Shown piece by piece: positions 1 to 11,100 of a stretch of 64,000 bases of DNA (positions within the stretch are counted from its first letter, which is position 1; the number at the start of each line of letters is the position of its first letter). Source of the DNA: CAYRVX01 sp964427875 (GTDB lineage Bacteria; Planctomycetota; Phycisphaerae; SM23-33); contig CAYRVX010000001.1 of assembly GCA_964427875.1 (NCBI GenBank), forward strand, positions 76,550-140,549. The letters run 5' to 3'. The notes under the pieces were generated by a model. The model was not told where the DNA came from. It was given only the letters and a program-made list of their open reading frames with translations, and made no database searches. The position numbers and the translations under genes were made by a program.

Positions 1-3000
1 ATCGACCGACGGCTGCCAGGAGAGGTCGATCCCGGTGCTGGAGACTCCCTGGGCATGGACGCCCGTCGGCACGGACGGCGGGGAGGTGTCGTAGAAGGTG
101 TTCAGCGCCCCGGGCGTGCCGTCGGTGGTGCCCGAGACCCAGTTGAGCGCGTCGTTGCCGTAGCCGTCGGCGGGCCAGCGGCTCAGCGACGCGCCGGCGC
201 CGTCCGGCTCCGGCGGCCAGGGCGACTCGTCGTCGTAGTTCACGTAGTCGCTTCTCACGCTGGGGATGTAGCCGCCGGCCTCGGGCGCGAGGGCCCGGTA
301 GATCTTGACCTTCTCGCCGCCGTTGCGGAGCTTGCCGGTGTACTCCCCTGCCACGGTGATGCCGGCCGTGTTGTAGCGGGTGGCGAACGCCTCGGCGTTC
401 CGGACGATCACGACGTATCCCCCGGCCGGAAGCTCCGTCACCGCGCCGCCGGTCGTGTGGAAGTCGCCCGAGGCGTTGTCCACCTCCACGGGCGGCGAGC
501 CGGACTTGACGAACCGGACCGCGTCGGCGATCGTCCACTGGTCGGGGCTGTCCTGGCCGCCGCGGGTGAGCGTCACGCTCGCGGCCCCGGCGAAGGGGTA
601 GGACCCCAGCGAGACCCAGCCTTCGGGATGGTCGTTGACGTTCTGATCGACGTTGATCGCGGCCGTCCCGCCGTCGTACGAGACGGCGTATCGGGCGCTG
701 GAGTCGAGCCTGCGCGGCGTCCCGTCGGGGTCGGGCTCGGTGAGGCCCCACCTTGCGAAGACTTCGTACGTGCCGGCCGCGAGGACGGCCTCCCACCGGG
801 CCGTCGCGCCCGCCTCCAGCGTCCGCAGCTCGTTGCCGTCGCCGTCGGCGTCGTACCAGCCGAAGCTGAAGCCGATCCCTTCGCCCACGTGGAAATCGGT
901 CAGCGTCACCGCCGAGGCGGAATGGTTGTACAACTCGAGGAACTCGAAGTCCTCCGCAGTGTAGGGGCCCTGCTGGCCCGGATCGGCCGGGTGGTACATC
1001 ACCTCGTTGATGACCAGCGGGGAGATGAGCGGGTCGTCGTTCGCCCCGCCCAGGGTCGCCGCGGCCAGGATGGTGAAGTCGGTCCCGCCGGCGCCCTTGA
1101 CGATGAGCCCGACCGTCTTGCCGTTCGACGTGGCGCCGAAATCGACGTGCTCGCGGTACCCGCCCGGCTGGCCGTCGTCGTTGTCACAGAGGTACACGTC
1201 GTCGCCGTGCTCGTTCAGGGCGAAGGCCGCCCCGAAGTCCTCGTCCTCCGTCAGGACGAGGTACCCGCCGGCGGGGATAGTCGTCTCGGCGGGCGTGCCG
1301 TGGGGGACCTGATACTTCCCCAACTCGGCGGCGCTGTCGCTGAGGAACCACCCGCCGACGTCGATGGCCTCGTCCGTGGTGTTGTGCAGCTCGATCCAGT
1401 CGTTGGGCGCCTCGTCGGAATGGGCGAGCACCTCGTTGACGATGATCGCCCCGGGCCTGAGCCCGTCATCGTGTGCGCCGGGGCTGCCGCCCGTCGACTC
1501 GCTGGGCCCCCAGCCGCTCTCCAGGCCCCACAGCTCCAGGGCGCCCGAAGGGTCGTCGATAGTCAGCGAATAGCCCTCGCCGTCGGTCACGGCGTACCAG
1601 TCGGAGTACTTGAAGTCGTGGATGATATCCCCCAGCGGCGTGCGGAGCCGGATGCCCTCGCCGCGATTCTCGAGGGCCCCGGTGTACTCGCCGGCCACGT
1701 CGATGCCGCCGGCCGCGCCGTACCGCTCTGCGAAGGCGGCCGCGTCGGCCACGACCACCACGTAGTGCCCCGACTCCAGGTCCATCGGGGGAAACGCAAA
1801 ACGCACCCCGCTGGTGAGCTCGACCTTCCCCAACTGGATGGCCTCGGCGCCGATGTTCGTCAGCTCGACGTACTCGAACCGCTCGTTGTCGCTGAAGCCG
1901 GCGGCGATCTCCTCCGGCGTCGGCTCACCGGGGTTGTACATGATCTCGGTGATGCGAAGCGAGGCCGAGACGTCGACGAGGAGCTCCGCCTCGCAGAGCG
2001 CGCTCCACTCGCCGCCGTCGAGCACGCGGGCCATCACGCGGGCGTTCTCGTTGAGCGTGATGGTTCCGCCGCCGTAGACGGTGGCCTCGGGGTCGACGGC
2101 CCCGCCGGGGAGACGCGGGTCCGTCCCGTCCAGCGTGTAGTAGACGTCTTCCCCGCCTCCGGGGTTGTCGAGGCTCAGCGCGTCGCCCGGCTCGTAGTAC
2201 CCCCCGTGCTGGCGGGTGCCGTTGACGCGAAGCTCCGGGGCGGCGGTGTCGGGATAGAGGTTCCGCGCCCTCAGTTGAGCCAGGACCGTGTTTGTCCGCC
2301 CCGGGAAGTAGCTGTTCAGCAGCCAGTCCCGCTGGCCGGCCCAGTCGTTCCAGTCATACTGATACGCCGGATTCTGCGCGACGTACGTGTCTCCCCAGCG
2401 GGCCGCCTCGCCGACGACGGCTCGCTCGATCTCGTCCAGGATGTTCTGGTACAGGGCCGTGGCGCCCTCGACGCTCAGCGGCCCGCCGTTGAAGAAGTGC
2501 TCGTGCACGCGGTCGGCGAACAGCATGCGGTACTCGGCGTTGGCCGCAAGGTCCTGGTGCAGGGTCGTCGGCCCCCCGTTGTCCCTGCCGGTCACGTTCT
2601 GCGTGGCGCTCTCCAGGACGTGCTCGGCGTCCCACTGGTGGAAGCGCCACCGCCCGGCCGGATCGACGACGTTCCGCGAGGCGTACCAGTTCTGATGCGA
2701 CCAGTCGGTGTTGCCGGCGTAGAAGTTCGTCAGGATGTAGTCGGCGAGGTCCGGCACGTCCAGGTATTCCTGGATCTGGGCGTACTTCTCGGGCGTCGAG
2801 AGCCCGCTGGCGGCCAGGCTCATCATCGCCTTGAAGTCGACGTTGGAGCCGTTCATGACGTGGCCGCTGTTGTGCTTGATGACGTCGTAGTCGTCCTCGC
2901 TGCCGCCCTGGTAGAACACGTTGAAGTGCTCGTCCGGGCGCTCGTGGATGCAGTACATGCCCCAGTACAGGCCGTTGAGGTACAGGTGCACGTACTTGCC

Positions 3001-4866
3001 CCGCGGGGCATACCCGCCGACGGCCGTCTGAAGGTCCGACAGGTACTGGTCGCGCGTGTACTGGCAGCGGGCGCGCTGGGAGGCATCGGTCCCGTGGTTC
3101 CAGGTGTTGTTCATCCGCGCATCGAGGATCAGCACGTCGAAGCTGTCCGCCGCGCCCTCCTCGAAGATCGTGCCCTCGAAGAGATCGTACTCCAGCTCCG
3201 ACGGCCCGTAGGCCTCCTTGAACTTCAGCTCCATCGAGAGCTTGTTGACCTTCCACCGGGTCGTGCTCGTGCCCCCCTGGATCTCCACCGAGCAGTTGAG
3301 CTGGAAGCCCTCGGTGCCGTCGGGCTGGATCAGCTCGGCCGAGGCCGCCCGCGGCGAGCTCTGGCCGGAGATGTAGATCCCCTGTCCTCCGCCTGCGAAC
3401 CAGTCGTCCCAATCCATGACCAGCGAGAGGGTGGGAATGCTCTTCAGATCGTCGCGGATCGTGCCGCTGTACGGCGAGGAGCTCATCTCCCAGTCCGCCC
3501 CGTGCCGGCCCCAGTCGGCATAGGGAGGCAGTCCGGCGCCGTCCTGGGCGATCACGTCGTCGAGGAACATGTACGTCTGCGTGTCCACGTTGGTCGAGAT
3601 GTAGCCGGGCTTGTAGGCGGCGGCGCGCAGCGTGGTCTGGCCGGCGATGTGGATCGGTCCGTCGTAGACGGTCGGCGTCGTGGCCGTCGGCTCGGAGCCG
3701 TCCAGCGTGTAGTGGATCTGGGCGCCGGGCGTCTCGGTGGTGATCTCGACGTCGAACTCCGCGTCGAAGAACCCGCGGTCCACGCTGAAGGTCGTGTCCT
3801 TCACCCGCCCCAGCGCGCCTTCGGTGTTCTCCGCTTCCGGCGTGGGGTCGGTGAAGTAGCGCTCGGCCCCGACGATCTCCATGTCGCCGACGAGCTGCGC
3901 GTCGATGAGGAAGTCGTCGTCCTCCGGCTCGAGGTTCAGCCCCTGGACCGCCAGGATGTTCTCGCCCGCCCTCAGGTGCTCCAGGAAGGCCGTCACGTCG
4001 ATGTCCTCGGGCAGGACGGCCTGCTCGTCGGGGTGCTCGGCGGCGGCCTCCGAGGTGTGGTCCAGCGGGTCGGCCGCGTTCCGGCGGGCGATCTCCACGC
4101 CGTTCAGCCAGGCCGCGAACCCGTCGTCGTACCGCATCCGCAGCGTGAGCGTCCTCAGCACCGACGGGTCGGCCGCCTGGAACGAGTAGCGAATGTACGC
4201 CGACGCGCCGACGTTGAACATCGCCGTTTCCACGTCGGTGACGATGTACGACAGGTATTCGCTGCCGGGCCCCGCGTCGTACCCGACGCTCGTGTCGCCG
4301 TGCGTCCAGGCGGAATCGTCGAACGGCGGTCCGCCCCGCCAGGCGACATCCTGCTCGACGCTCGGCACGAGCACCGCCAGCGACGTGCCCGCGCCCACCA
4401 GTTGATCGCCCTCCAGGAACGACTCGCCCGGGCCGTACGAGACGTCCGCCAACTGCGGCGGGTACTTCAGGGCGTACTCGTGCACCACCGCGCCCATGTC
4501 GTCCAGCAGCCCGAGGTACTCCCCGTCGCCGGTGAGCTTGAAGTTCGTGTGCCAGTAGCCGGCCGGGTCCTGAGTGTCGTTGTCCGAGGCGAACACCACA
4601 AGGTAGCCGCCCGCCGGGATCGTCACGGCGGGAAAGACCCATTCGGCGTCGCCGTCCTTGAGCATCCAGCCGGTCAGGTCCACCGCGGCGGTCGAGGGGT
4701 TATGCAGCTCGATCCAGTCGGAATACTCCCCGTAGCCGTCGGCGAACGTGTCGTGGTTGACCGCCATGAACTCGCTGATGACGGGCGGGGCGCTCAGGAG
4801 CAGCCGCGCTTCCAACGGCTCCAATCTGGCCCCGTCTTCAACCGAGTTCGATCGCGCCCGGTACAT
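1..4866 (-). CDS. Exported CotH-kinase / lamin-tail-domain giant protein (3' end beyond window)
   Basis: Open from the ATG at 4866 to the left edge, so at least 1622 residues; the C-terminus is missing. The N-terminus carries the planctomycete LEPR-XLL export/sorting motif (LEPLEARLLLS, residues about 16-26). Then come a lamin-tail domain (about 28-110), a chitobiase/HexA-type Ig-like domain (about 335-435; YTLDGSEP), a CotH kinase-like domain (about 455-820; YLNGLYWGMY near 625 and FHQWDAEH near 745), three further lamin-tail domains (about 964, 1138 and 1279 onward), a golvesin-like domain (about 1389-1453) and the start of an FN3 domain. CotH proteins of spores phosphorylate coat proteins; the role of exported bacterial versions is unknown. 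It lies 322 bp downstream of the GEVED giant on the same strand and has its own TATAAT upstream. Probably a cell-surface or secreted protein. Domain calls are by eye. Confidence 0.88.
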   Translation of the reverse strand, partial: MYRARSNSVEDGARLEPLEARLLLSAPPVISEFMAVNHDTFADGYGEYSDWIELHNPSTAAVDLTGWMLKDGDAEWVFPAVTIPAGGYLVVFASDNDTQDPAGYWHTNFKLTGDGEYLGLLDDMGAVVHEYALKYPPQLADVSYGPGESFLEGDQLVGAGTSLAVLVPSVEQDVAWRGGPPFDDSAWTHGDTSVGYDAGPGSEYLSYIVTDVETAMFNVGASAYIRYSFQAADPSVLRTLTLRMRYDDGFAAWLNGVEIARRNAADPLDHTSEAAAEHPDEQAVLPEDIDVTAFLEHLRAGENILAVQGLNLEPEDDDFLIDAQLVGDMEIVGAERYFTDPTPEAENTEGALGRVKDTTFSVDRGFFDAEFDVEITTETPGAQIHYTLDGSEPTATTPTVYDGPIHIAGQTTLRAAAYKPGYISTNVDTQTYMFLDDVIAQDGAGLPPYADWGRHGADWEMSSSPYSGTIRDDLKSIPTLSLVMDWDDWFAGGGQGIYISGQSSPRAASAELIQPDGTEGFQLNCSVEIQGGTSTTRWKVNKLSMELKFKEAYGPSELEYDLFEGTIFEEGAADSFDVLILDARMNNTWNHGTDASQRARCQYTRDQYLSDLQTAVGGYAPRGKYVHLYLNGLYWGMYCIHERPDEHFNVFYQGGSEDDYDVIKHNSGHVMNGSNVDFKAMMSLAASGLSTPEKYAQIQEYLDVPDLADYILTNFYAGNTDWSHQNWYASRNVVDPAGRWRFHQWDAEHVLESATQNVTGRDNGGPTTLHQDLAANAEYRMLFADRVHEHFFNGGPLSVEGATALYQNILDEIERAVVGEAARWGDTYVAQNPAYQYDWNDWAGQRDWLLNSYFPGRTNTVLAQLRARNLYPDTAAPELRVNGTRQHGGYYEPGDALSLDNPGGGEDVYYTLDGTDPRLPGGAVDPEATVYGGGTITLNENARVMARVLDGGEWSALCEAELLVDVSASLRITEIMYNPGEPTPEEIAAGFSDNERFEYVELTNIGAEAIQLGKVELTSGVRFAFPPMDLESGHYVVVVADAAAFAERYGAAGGIDVAGEYTGALENRGEGIRLRTPLGDIIHDFKYSDWYAVTDGEGYSLTIDDPSGALELWGLESGWGPSESTGGSPGAHDDGLRPGAIIVNEVLAHSDEAPNDWIELHNTTDEAIDVGGWFLSDSAAELGKYQVPHGTPAETTIPAGGYLVLTEDEDFGAAFALNEHGDDVYLCDNDDGQPGGYREHVDFGATSNGKTVGLIVKGAGGTDFTILAAATLGGANDDPLISPLVINEVMYHPADPGQQGPYTAEDFEFLELYNHSASAVTLTDFHVGEGIGFSFGWYDADGDGNELRTLEAGATARWEAVLAAGTYEVFARWGLTEPDPDGTPRRLDSSARYAVSYDGGTAAINVDQNVNDHPEGWVSLGSYPFAGAASVTLTRGGQDSPDQWTIADAVRFVKSGSPPVEVDNASGDFHTTGGAVTELPAGGYVVIVRNAEAFATRYNTAGITVAGEYTGKLRNGGEKVKIYRALAPEAGGYIPSVRSDYVNYDDESPWPPEPDGAGASLSRWPADGYGNDALNWVSGTTDGTPGALNTFYDTSPPSVPTGVHAQGVSSTGIDLSWQPSVD

Positions 4867-5188
4867 CGCTTTCCACCACCCAAGGCCGCCGTCCGCCGCC
4901 AAGTCAGCTCTTCGAGGCGAGGCAGCGGTCAGCCGGCACCATCGCAGGGCCCTCTCTTCCTGGGCATTCCCCTGCCATTATACCATGCTTCCGGTGGCTT
5001 TGGAGCGCTTGCGAGGAAGCGACTTGTGCCGCGTCGCGCGCCCCGCGGGCAGGCAGCGGCCGGGTGCGGGCATTCACCGGGGAGTCGCCGACCGTCAGCC
5101 GTTCGACTCTGCGCACGGCCCTGAGCCCCCCGAAGGGCCTCCAGCTTTCAGCTCTCGGCAGGCTCTCCCGCGTCTTTGCCTCCGGCCG
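4867..5188. other. Intergenic spacer between the two giant genes
   Basis: No gene is recognisable here on either strand. It holds the leader and a candidate promoter for the CotH protein and the 3' flank of the GEVED protein. I saw no hairpin followed by a T-tract. Confidence 0.6.
4977..4982 (-). promoter_or_regulatory. Candidate -10 box (TATAAT) for the CotH giant
   Basis: On the minus strand a perfect TATAAT lies 110 bp upstream of the ATG at 4866. No convincing TTGACA-like box sits 16-18 bp further upstream, so the promoter is only suggested. Confidence 0.35.
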
Positions 5189-8100
5189 TTACAGCGGCAG
5201 CGGCAGGAGTCCTGACAGGGAAAGCACGTCCAGAACGCCGGCACCGGCTGGGGGCGTCTCGCCGCTGACCTCCAGGGCTCCCGTCTCGACGGGGACGGTG
5301 GCCACGCCGGCCACGCCGGCCGGTGCGGCCGTCGCCACGTTCCCCGCCGGCCGCACGGCCGCAGGGGCAGCGGTGCTGTCCATCGGGCCGGATGCCGAGT
5401 CCATGGGTCCCTCGCCGGAGATGGCCGCAAAGGCGGCCGCTTCCGCCAACGCATCTTCGGTCAGCAGCGCGGAGGCGACGCCGCCGAGCTTGGGCGGCGG
5501 GACCGGATCGGGGACGCCGTACATGTTCTCCCCGCGGTGCGGCCAGGTCGCCGACAGGTCGATGGCGTTGACGCGCCCGTCGGAGGTGACGTCGCTGCGC
5601 GTCTGGTCCTCGGAGACGCCGTCGATCAGCGTCGTCCGATGCGGCCAGATGTACGACAGGTCGATGGCGTTGATCCGCAGGTCCTCCTTGGCGTCGCCGA
5701 TCAGGGCGGTGAAGACCCGGTTGTTGTCGCCGGCCAGCGGGTTGCCCACGACGTCCGTGACGCCGTCGACCTGAACGATGTACCGGGCGATGTCCGGCAG
5801 GGCCGGGGCGAACTGGATGATCCCGACCGTGTGGTCCCCGGGCGCCGAGGCGGTAACGGCGATGCCTGTGAGGTCCACGGGGTTGCCGTCGGCGTCGTTG
5901 CCGGCCATTCGGACCGACGCGGCCGCGAAGCTCGCCGGGTCGACCGCCTCGGAGAACTCCAGCCGCAGCTTCGAGACGCCGAGCACCCTCGGCTCGCTGA
6001 AGTCGCCGGTATCGGGGATCTGCAAGACCACTTCGCCGACGCCGTGGCCATGCACAACCGCGCTGTACCAAGCGTCGAGCGTCGGAGGCACCGTGTCCTC
6101 GATGATGATGACCTCGTGGTCCTCGACCTCGCCGTCAGGTGCCGGGCCCGTCGGCGCCAGACCGCCGTTGAGGCTGATCCGGAACCGCCCGAACGTCTGG
6201 CCGATTGCCGGTCGGACCGGCACCGTCACGGGGATCATGTGGATCCCGTCGCGCAGCCAGCCGGCGAAGATCTGCTCGCCCAGCTCCCAGTTTCGGTTGC
6301 CGTTCCAGTCGATCCACGCGTCCAGGAAGCCGCCGGTGCCCGACCCGCCGTCATTGACCTCCACGCAGATCACGCCCGCGTGACCCTGCGTCAGGCGGGG
6401 GATCGACACGCCGTCCTCGTCGTCGTTCAGGTCCCACGTGTCGTCGCCGAGGGCGAGGGGGTCGGGCTGGCCGTCCGGGTCGGCGTCGGGGGAGTCCGTG
6501 TCGTCGCCGAGCCACGGGCCGCCGATAATGTGGCGGGCGCCGTTGTGCCACGCGAGCGTCGGGTAGCCCGCTGGCCCCGTCACGCTTTCCGGGGCGTCAC
6601 CGAAGTCCAAGTTGTCGGGGATCTCCTCGAACGTAAGCATGAACGCCATGTCGACGGAGCTCGGGTCGGACCCGCCGTAGGGGTGGTCCGCCGGATAGTG
6701 CAGGTCACGCCAGTTCTGGCCGTCCCACCACACCGCGTCGTCGGCGAAGTGGTCCGGGAACTGGCGTGTCTTCCAGCCGAACTCGCCGCCCAACGTGTCC
6801 ACGTTTACGTCCAGCCAGTAGATCCTCGGCTCCTCCGGCGTGCCGTACTGCCGGAACGCCCCGGCCGGATCGATCTTGATGTCGATCCGCCAGACCTGGC
6901 TGTCGCCGTCGCGCAGCAGGACCCCTGACATCGGGTCCCACCACCACTCGCGGTACTCCGGCAGCTCGTAGAAGAGCTCGACCGCGTCGGGGGCCAGATC
7001 GTCTTCCCACAGGAGCTCGCCCGGCATCGACCAATCGTTGTCCGGACGCATCCCGCCGGGGCCCCTGGGGTCGTCCGCGTGGATGCTCAGGTGGACGTTC
7101 TCGATCTCGCCGATCCGGTCGTCCAGCCACGACCCCCACAGGTGCACGTCCGTCAGCAGGCTGTTCTGAGTGCAGAGGAAGTCGTCGGCGAGCACGCGCC
7201 TCGGTTCCGTGCCGTCGACCTTGATGTCGATGCCGTGCGGCGTCAGGTCCGGCCACTGCACCCACTTGGTGTTGTCCGGCAGCTCGTGGATCCAGAACTC
7301 GTGGTCCTCGACCTCGCCGTCAGGTGCCGGGCCTGTCGGGGCGAGCCCGGGGCCACGGCTGTTGACGCGGAACCGGCCGAATGTCTGGCCGACCGCGCTG
7401 CCCGCGGGCACGGGGAATATCAGAATGTGCGGGCCGTGCGACAGCCAGCCGGAGGGTATCTGCTCGACCGCCTGCCACACCTTGTCGCCGTTGAAATCGA
7501 TCCACGCGTCCAGGTACGCGCCGCCGGCGCCTCCCCCGCCCGCGCCGTCGTTGATCCTCACCATGACGGCCCCCCTCTGGCCCGCGGCCAGCGGCGAGAC
7601 GGTCACGCCGTCCTCGTCGTCCCCGTCGGCGTCGTTGTCGTCGCCGAGGGCGTTGAGGTCCGGCTGGCCGTCCGGGTCGGCGTCGGGCGAGTCCGTGTCG
7701 TCGCCCAGCCACGGGCCGCCGATAATGTGGCGGGCGCCGTTGTTGGCGAGGGTCGTTGGATAGCTGGCTGCCCCGGGGATCTCCGGCGCGTCGCCGAAGT
7801 CGATCTCGTCCTCGATGTAGTCCTCGACGCAGTAGTCCTCCGTCTCGCCGTACTCGTAGCCGTCGACCGGCCCCGAGCCGCCGGTGCCCGGATCGGTGCC
7901 GGACGGGACATGCGGCTGCTCGGAAAGCGTGATCCGCATCCAGATCGGCTCGCCCTCGTTCGGGTGCGGCTGGAAGACCACGAACGGATCGGTCGTGTAC
8001 GTGTATATGCCGGGGCCCGGCAGGGCGATCATCTGGTCCTGCACCGCCCATTCCGGCGCGGTCGTGCCGTCCGGCAGCGTCGGCGTGTCGTCCCATTGCC

Positions 8101-11100
8101 CGTTGCGGCGCCAGTCGAACCACACGTTGACGTACAGCAGGTTCCCCGGCGGCATGGCGACGGCGGTGACGTCGAAGTCGAACGTCGTCCATTGGGCGTG
8201 CGTGAGGTTCAGCGGGAAGTGCACGCCGTCGTCGCGCCCGTCCTGATCGGGCAGGCCGGTCGGCGGGTCGATGTTGTTCGGCCCGTCCTGGTCGGGGCCG
8301 ATGTCGGCCTCGTTCTCCAGCGTCACGCCGGGCCCCAGGAACGCCACTCGGTCCGGGTTCCAGTGGATCGGCCCGTGCGGCGGGGAGCCGGCCTGGTAGA
8401 CCGTCGGGAACCGCGCGGGCGTCCCGTCGGGATAGGCCGTCATCGTCAGCGGCGGGAAGCTGTTGGTGCTGTCCGGCGCATCGCCCAGCTCGTGCTTCGG
8501 CGACTCCTCGATGAGGACCTCGTGGTCCTCGACCTCGCCGTCGGGGGCGGCGCCTTCCCACGTCAGCCCGCCGCGGGTGCTGATCCGGAAGCGGCCGAAC
8601 GTCTGGCCGACCACCGCGGCGGCCGGCGGGGTTACGTTGATCGGGTGCACGCCGCCGGGCAGCCAGGTGTTGTGGATGATCTCCGAGGCGTCCCAGGCCT
8701 TGTCGCCGTTCCAGTCGATCCACGCCTCCAGGACGCCGCCAATGCCCGTGCCGCCGTCGTTGACCTCCACGGTGATCGTCGCCGGCTGGCCCTGCGTCAG
8801 GATGGGGATGTTCACGCCGTCCTCGTCGTCGCCGTCGGCGTCGTTGTCGTCGCCGAGGGCGTTGGGGTCCGGCTGGCCGTCCGGGTCGGCGTCGGGGGAG
8901 TTCGTGTCGCCCCCGAGCCACGGGCCGGCGATCGCGTGGTTCGCGCCGTTGCTGATCGCCAATGTCGGGTAGCCCGCCCCGGTCCCGTCATCCGGCGCGT
9001 CGCCGAAGTCCAGCTCCACCTCCTCGAACGTCAAGGCGAACGCCATGTCGATGGAATCATCCTCCAGCCCGTGGTACGGATGGCCGTGCGGATAGCGCAT
9101 CTCCTTCCATTCCCTCGGCAGCTCGATGCCATAGTCCCAGACGGCGTCGTCCATGAAGTGCTCCGGCCAGCGGCGCGTCTTCCAGCCGATCTGGCCGCCC
9201 AAGGTGTCCACCTGGACGTCGAGCCAGTAGATCACCGGCCTCTCGGGCGTGCCGGTCTGGACGAATATGTCATGGAAGGCCGGGTCAATATTGATGTCGA
9301 TCCGCCATATCTCGTGATCCGCGCGCGGCATCAGGTCCCCCCTGGCCGGGTCCCACCAGTACTCGCCCTCGGGGACCTTGTAGTACAGGCTCTCGTCGAA
9401 CTCTCCGTGGCTGAAGTCGCCCTCCCAAAGCAGATCGTCCGGCATGGAATACTGGTTGTCGGGGTCCGTCCCGCCCGGCCCGACGGGATCGTCGCTGTGG
9501 ACGCTCAGGTGGATGTTCTCGATCTCGCCCACTGCGTCGTCCAGCCACGAGCACCACAGGTGCACGTCCGTCAGTTGGCTCGTGTCCGTGCACTCGAAGT
9601 CGTCGGCCAGCCAACGCCCCTCGTCCACGCGGATGTCCATTCCTTCGGGCGTGATGTCCGGCCACTGGACCCACTTGGTGTTCTCCGAAACGCCCTCGAG
9701 GATCCGGACCGCGTGGTCCTCGACTTCGCCGTCGGCGGCCCCGCCCGTCGGGGGAAGGTTGCTCCGGCTGTTGATCCGGAAGCGGGCGAAGGTCTGGCCG
9801 ATCACCGAGCCCACCGGCGGCGTGACGGGGACCGTGTAGATTCCATCCGGCAGCGGGCCGGCCGTCAGGACCTTCTCGCTGGCATCCCAAGTCTTGTCGC
9901 CGTTCCAGTCGATCCACCCGTCCACATACGCCCCGCCGGGCGGGAGCGACGCGCCGTTCACCTCGTACGTGATACTTGCCGTCTGCCCCTGCGTCAGCAC
10001 AGGGATCTTCACGCCGTCCTCGTCGTCGCCATCGGCGTCGTTGTCGTCGCCGAGGGCGTTCGGGTCCGGCTGGCCGTTCGGCTCCGCGTCCGGCATGTCC
10101 GCGGCGTCGCCCAGCCACGGGCCGTCGGCCGTGATCACGTGGCAGGCGCCGTTGCTGATCGCCAGCGTCGGGTAGCCGAGTCCGCTGCCGTCATCGGGGG
10201 CGTCGCCGAAGTCCCACACCGGATCGGAAACGTAGACGCCCCCTATGATCCGGATGCCCACCGGCTGACCGCTCTCGTCGAACAGCTCGACCGACTGGCC
10301 CGGGACCGTAACGTAGCTCTCGCCGGCCCTCGGCGGCTTGTGCGAGATCACCGCCGCGTACCGCAGCGGCACTTCCGTATGCAGGATCTGCGGGTCCTGG
10401 TCCTTGAACTCGGCCGGCTTGAACTGATACGTGATGTCGAAGAAGCTCTCGACGAGGCCTTCGGGCGTGAACGGCTGCACGTCCAGAGTGCCCGGCGTGT
10501 TGTTCTCCATCTCCTCCATCTCGCCGGGCGCCGGGCTCGTCGAGTACAGGTTCACCGTCAGGGGCCCCATCCAACTGTCGCCGGCCAGGTCCATCTCGAC
10601 GATCTCTGTCTCCACCTGGTCCAGCTCGTCGCCGTCGGTGTCCGCGGCCTGGCCATCCGGCCCGATGAACACCTGCCACTGCGAGAAGCCTCGCAGCTCC
10701 AGGGTGTCTATGATGATGATCTTGGAGCCGTCCGGCACTTCGCGCTCGATCGTGAGCTGTCCCCACGTATTGGGGAACACGTCGATCTCGGGCTGGTAGA
10801 TCGTGACCTGGTAGTCCTCGACCTCGCCGTCGGCGGCCCCGCCCGTCGGGCCGATGTTGCTCCGGCTGTTGATCCGGAAACGGGCGAAGGTCTGGCCAAC
10901 CACCGAGCCGGCCGGCGGCGTGACTGTGAACGTGTAGATTCCATCCGGCAGCGCGCCGGTCGTGAGGACCTTCTCGCCGGCGTCCCAAGTGTTGTCGCCG
11001 TTCCAGTCGATCCACCCATCCACGTACGCCCCGCCCGGCATGACGTTGCTGACCTCGTAGGTGATGTTGGCCGAGCCGCCCTGGATCAGCACGGGGATGC

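Noticed and set aside
55..5124. Long plus-strand open frame over the CotH gene
   Set aside because: The minus strand encodes the clear lamin-tail and CotH domains; the plus-strand translation is Arg/Val/Gly/Ala-rich with no motif, as expected for an antisense frame in GC-rich DNA.
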